Shown here: positions 4,967-6,078 of the stretch, in pieces
Layout: every line of letters begins with the position of its first letter
How positions within the stretch are numbered: the first letter of the stretch is position 1
Assembly (NCBI GenBank): GCA_947258635.1
Contig: CAMYJM010000177.1
Coordinates: forward strand, 1-6,078
Length of the DNA: 6,078 nt
From: an uncultured Acidimicrobiaceae bacterium
GTDB taxonomy: Bacteria; Actinomycetota; Acidimicrobiia; Spongiisociales; UBA5794
Direction: 5' to 3'
Translations under genes and position numbers: made by a program
The notes under the pieces: model-generated
What the model saw: only the letters and a program-made list of their open reading frames with translations
What the model was told of the DNA's origin: nothing
Database searches by the model: none

Positions 4967-5900
4967 TGGAGTTCAAGAGGGAGTCGCGATCTCCACATCG
5001 ATCTCAGAGCCTCGCCCAGAGGCTGTAGGGCAGGCGCTCTCTCTGGCGACGGAGGCAGCTCGGCGAGCTGGTCTCGACGCCGCTGGGGCCGAAGTCCTGC
5101 GGGTTCGAACGTCGATCCACGTCGAATTGCCACAGGCTGACGTGGTTGCCCGGGTCGAAGGCCCCGGCGAGCAGGAGCTGGCGCTGCGTCAGGTTCTGGT
5201 GGCTCGAGCTCTCGCTGCTCGCGATGCGCCGATAGCACGATTGGTTCAACCTGAGATTCAACCGTTCTTCATCGGCAACCGTGCCGTGACGCTGTGGCGT
5301 CGGCTCCGATCTGTAGCCACGCCTACGCTTTGGGCGATGGGGCGCGCTGTGCGCACCATCCACGAGGCCACTGCTGGATCGTTGCCGAAGGGTGTGCCCA
5401 CCATCGACCCCTTTGGACAGGTGCGAGCCTGCCTTGACTCGCCTTCGGCGTGGTCCGGATCGGCCGCAATTGCGGAGCTGAGGCGTCGCGCTGACGAATT
5501 GGCCTCGAGATGGCAGGAGGAAACCCGGGATGATCCGCTCGGCGTAGTCGTCGTTCACGGTGATCCGTATGCAGACAACGCGGTCGTCACCGAAGGTGGT
5601 CTGGTCCTAATTGATCTCGAAGACGCCGGCGTCGGGCCGGCCAGCTGGGATTTCGCTCCTCTTGGGGTGGGTGTTGAGCGCTACGGTGAACCCGCAGAGG
5701 ACTTCCAGCAGTTTGCCACCGGTTACGGAGCCGAACCTGGGGCCTGGCCCGGCTACTACCTGATGCGTCGTGTCTATGAACTTTGGGTCGTCTGCTGGGC
5801 GGTCCGTTGCACCGCCGACTCGCCGGGTGTGGCCGGGGAGGCCGCAGTACGTGTCGCTGGCCTGCTCGAAGGCGATCCAACTCGCTGGACTCACGTGTGA
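4929..5900 (+). CDS. Aminoglycoside phosphotransferase-family (APH/choline kinase-like) kinase
   Basis: A 323-residue protein-kinase-like phosphotransferase. VVARVEG (72-78) lies in the N-lobe, VTLWRRL (120-126) marks the hinge, VVHGDPYADNAVV (198-210) is the catalytic loop with Asp202 as presumed base and Asn207 as metal ligand, and LIDLEDAGVGP (217-227) provides the metal-binding Asp219, followed by WDFAPL (230-235). All core motifs are present, so it is probably active. The family transfers phosphate from ATP to a hydroxyl of an aminoglycoside, choline, a sugar or another small metabolite; the substrate cannot be inferred and antibiotic resistance should not be assumed. The start is TTG 4929, with GAGGGG 9 bases upstream. 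It adds about 22 residues compared with the conserved region; no ATG or GTG lies near. Its 5' end overlaps the opposite-strand DUF6228-like frame. Confidence 0.85.
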   Translation: MGRLCSLGKAKSNGVQEGVAISTSISEPRPEAVGQALSLATEAARRAGLDAAGAEVLRVRTSIHVELPQADVVARVEGPGEQELALRQVLVARALAARDAPIARLVQPEIQPFFIGNRAVTLWRRLRSVATPTLWAMGRAVRTIHEATAGSLPKGVPTIDPFGQVRACLDSPSAWSGSAAIAELRRRADELASRWQEETRDDPLGVVVVHGDPYADNAVVTEGGLVLIDLEDAGVGPASWDFAPLGVGVERYGEPAEDFQQFATGYGAEPGAWPGYYLMRRVYELWVVCWAVRCTADSPGVAGEAAVRVAGLLEGDPTRWTHV

Positions 5901-5919
5901 CCGACACCGGTCACCAGCC

Positions 5920-5938
5920 TGCCCATTGGCCCAGGGCA
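5920..5938. terminator. Weak stem-loop after the phosphotransferase gene
   Basis: TGCCC (5920-5924) pairs with GGGCA (5934-5938) over a 9-base loop, 20 bases after the stop. There is no T-run. It is offered only as a possible terminator. Confidence 0.2.
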
Positions 5939-6023
5939 CAGATCATCCACCACCTGGAGCGATCTCGCGCCCCGTGTTCCGAGCAGATCTGGCAGTTCTG
6001 GACCGCACCTCAGGGATGCCGCT

Positions 6024-6078
6024 ATGGGCGGTAGTTGGGGTCAGAGCCGGGTGAAGTTGGTGATTCTGAAGCTGGATT
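6024..6078 (+). CDS. Start of a possible CHAT-domain protein (partial, runs off the window)
   Basis: The frame from ATG 6024 stays open to the window end: MGGSWGQSRVKLVILKLD. CAGGGA lies about 7 bases upstream of the ATG. GTG 6051 is in frame and would give MKLVILKLD. This resembles the N-terminus (M-S-K-L-V-V-L-K-L-D-G-D) that I recall for large CHAT-domain proteins. CHAT is a caspase-like protease domain found in bacterial effector and some defence proteins. Only 18 residues are visible, so the call rests on a short match and is tentative. The gene follows the phosphotransferase on the same strand after 123 bases. Confidence 0.4.
   Translation, partial: MGGSWGQSRVKLVILKLD

Noticed and set aside
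5004..5558. A 184-codon minus-strand ORF inside the phosphotransferase gene
   Set aside because: It is antisense to a gene with complete kinase motifs and has no recognisable protein features.
2031..5992. CCGAGCAGATCT(A/G)GCAG occurring near 2030 and near 5979
   Set aside because: It is a short near-match without similarity in the flanks; attachment-site or repeat status is not supported.

Overview
The window looks like a high-GC bacterial chromosome segment, probably an actinobacterium. The support is a strong G/C bias at third codon positions, Shine-Dalgarno sites of the AGGAG/GGGAGG type, GTG and TTG starts, a Thr/Ser/Pro-rich lipoprotein, and a phosphotransferase and a PaaI-like thioesterase of types common in actinobacteria. 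This is inference from style; no rRNA or marker gene is present, and a metagenomic origin is possible.

Layout. At the left edge (1-908) are the tail of an ABC transporter ATPase and a complete ABC-2 type permease, translationally coupled by an 8-base overlap. A 414-base stretch with at most one small ORF follows. On the minus strand (1323-1940) is a full-length protein of an uncharacterised family with FDEWW and HKDGGAHVD motifs. From 1941 to 4521 three plus-strand genes are widely spaced: a small single-pass membrane protein, a PaaI-like hotdog thioesterase and a secreted lipoprotein with a Thr/Ser/Pro linker. Upstream of each lies one copy of a diverged ~62-base intergenic repeat (2103, 2919, 3708). 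Each copy is followed, at varying distance, by a short inverted repeat; the best is a perfect 12-bp stem at 2990-3019. Between the lipoprotein gene and a converging minus-strand gene is a long inverted repeat (4549-4616) that can be read as a bidirectional terminator or as an integron attC-like site. The converging gene (4625-4966) encodes a DUF6228-like C-terminal domain that seems to lack its N-terminal part. An aminoglycoside/choline-kinase-like phosphotransferase follows (4929-5900). The last 55 bases start another gene whose first residues resemble the N-terminus of CHAT-domain proteins.

How the parts fit together. Only the transporter pair is a clear functional unit. The rest reads as an accessory patch of single-gene units with long noncoding spacers, mixed orientation, a repeat family and at least one broken gene. 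No integrase, transposase, CRISPR array, tRNA or rRNA gene is visible. The most unusual feature is the three-copy repeat and its association with gene 5' regions.
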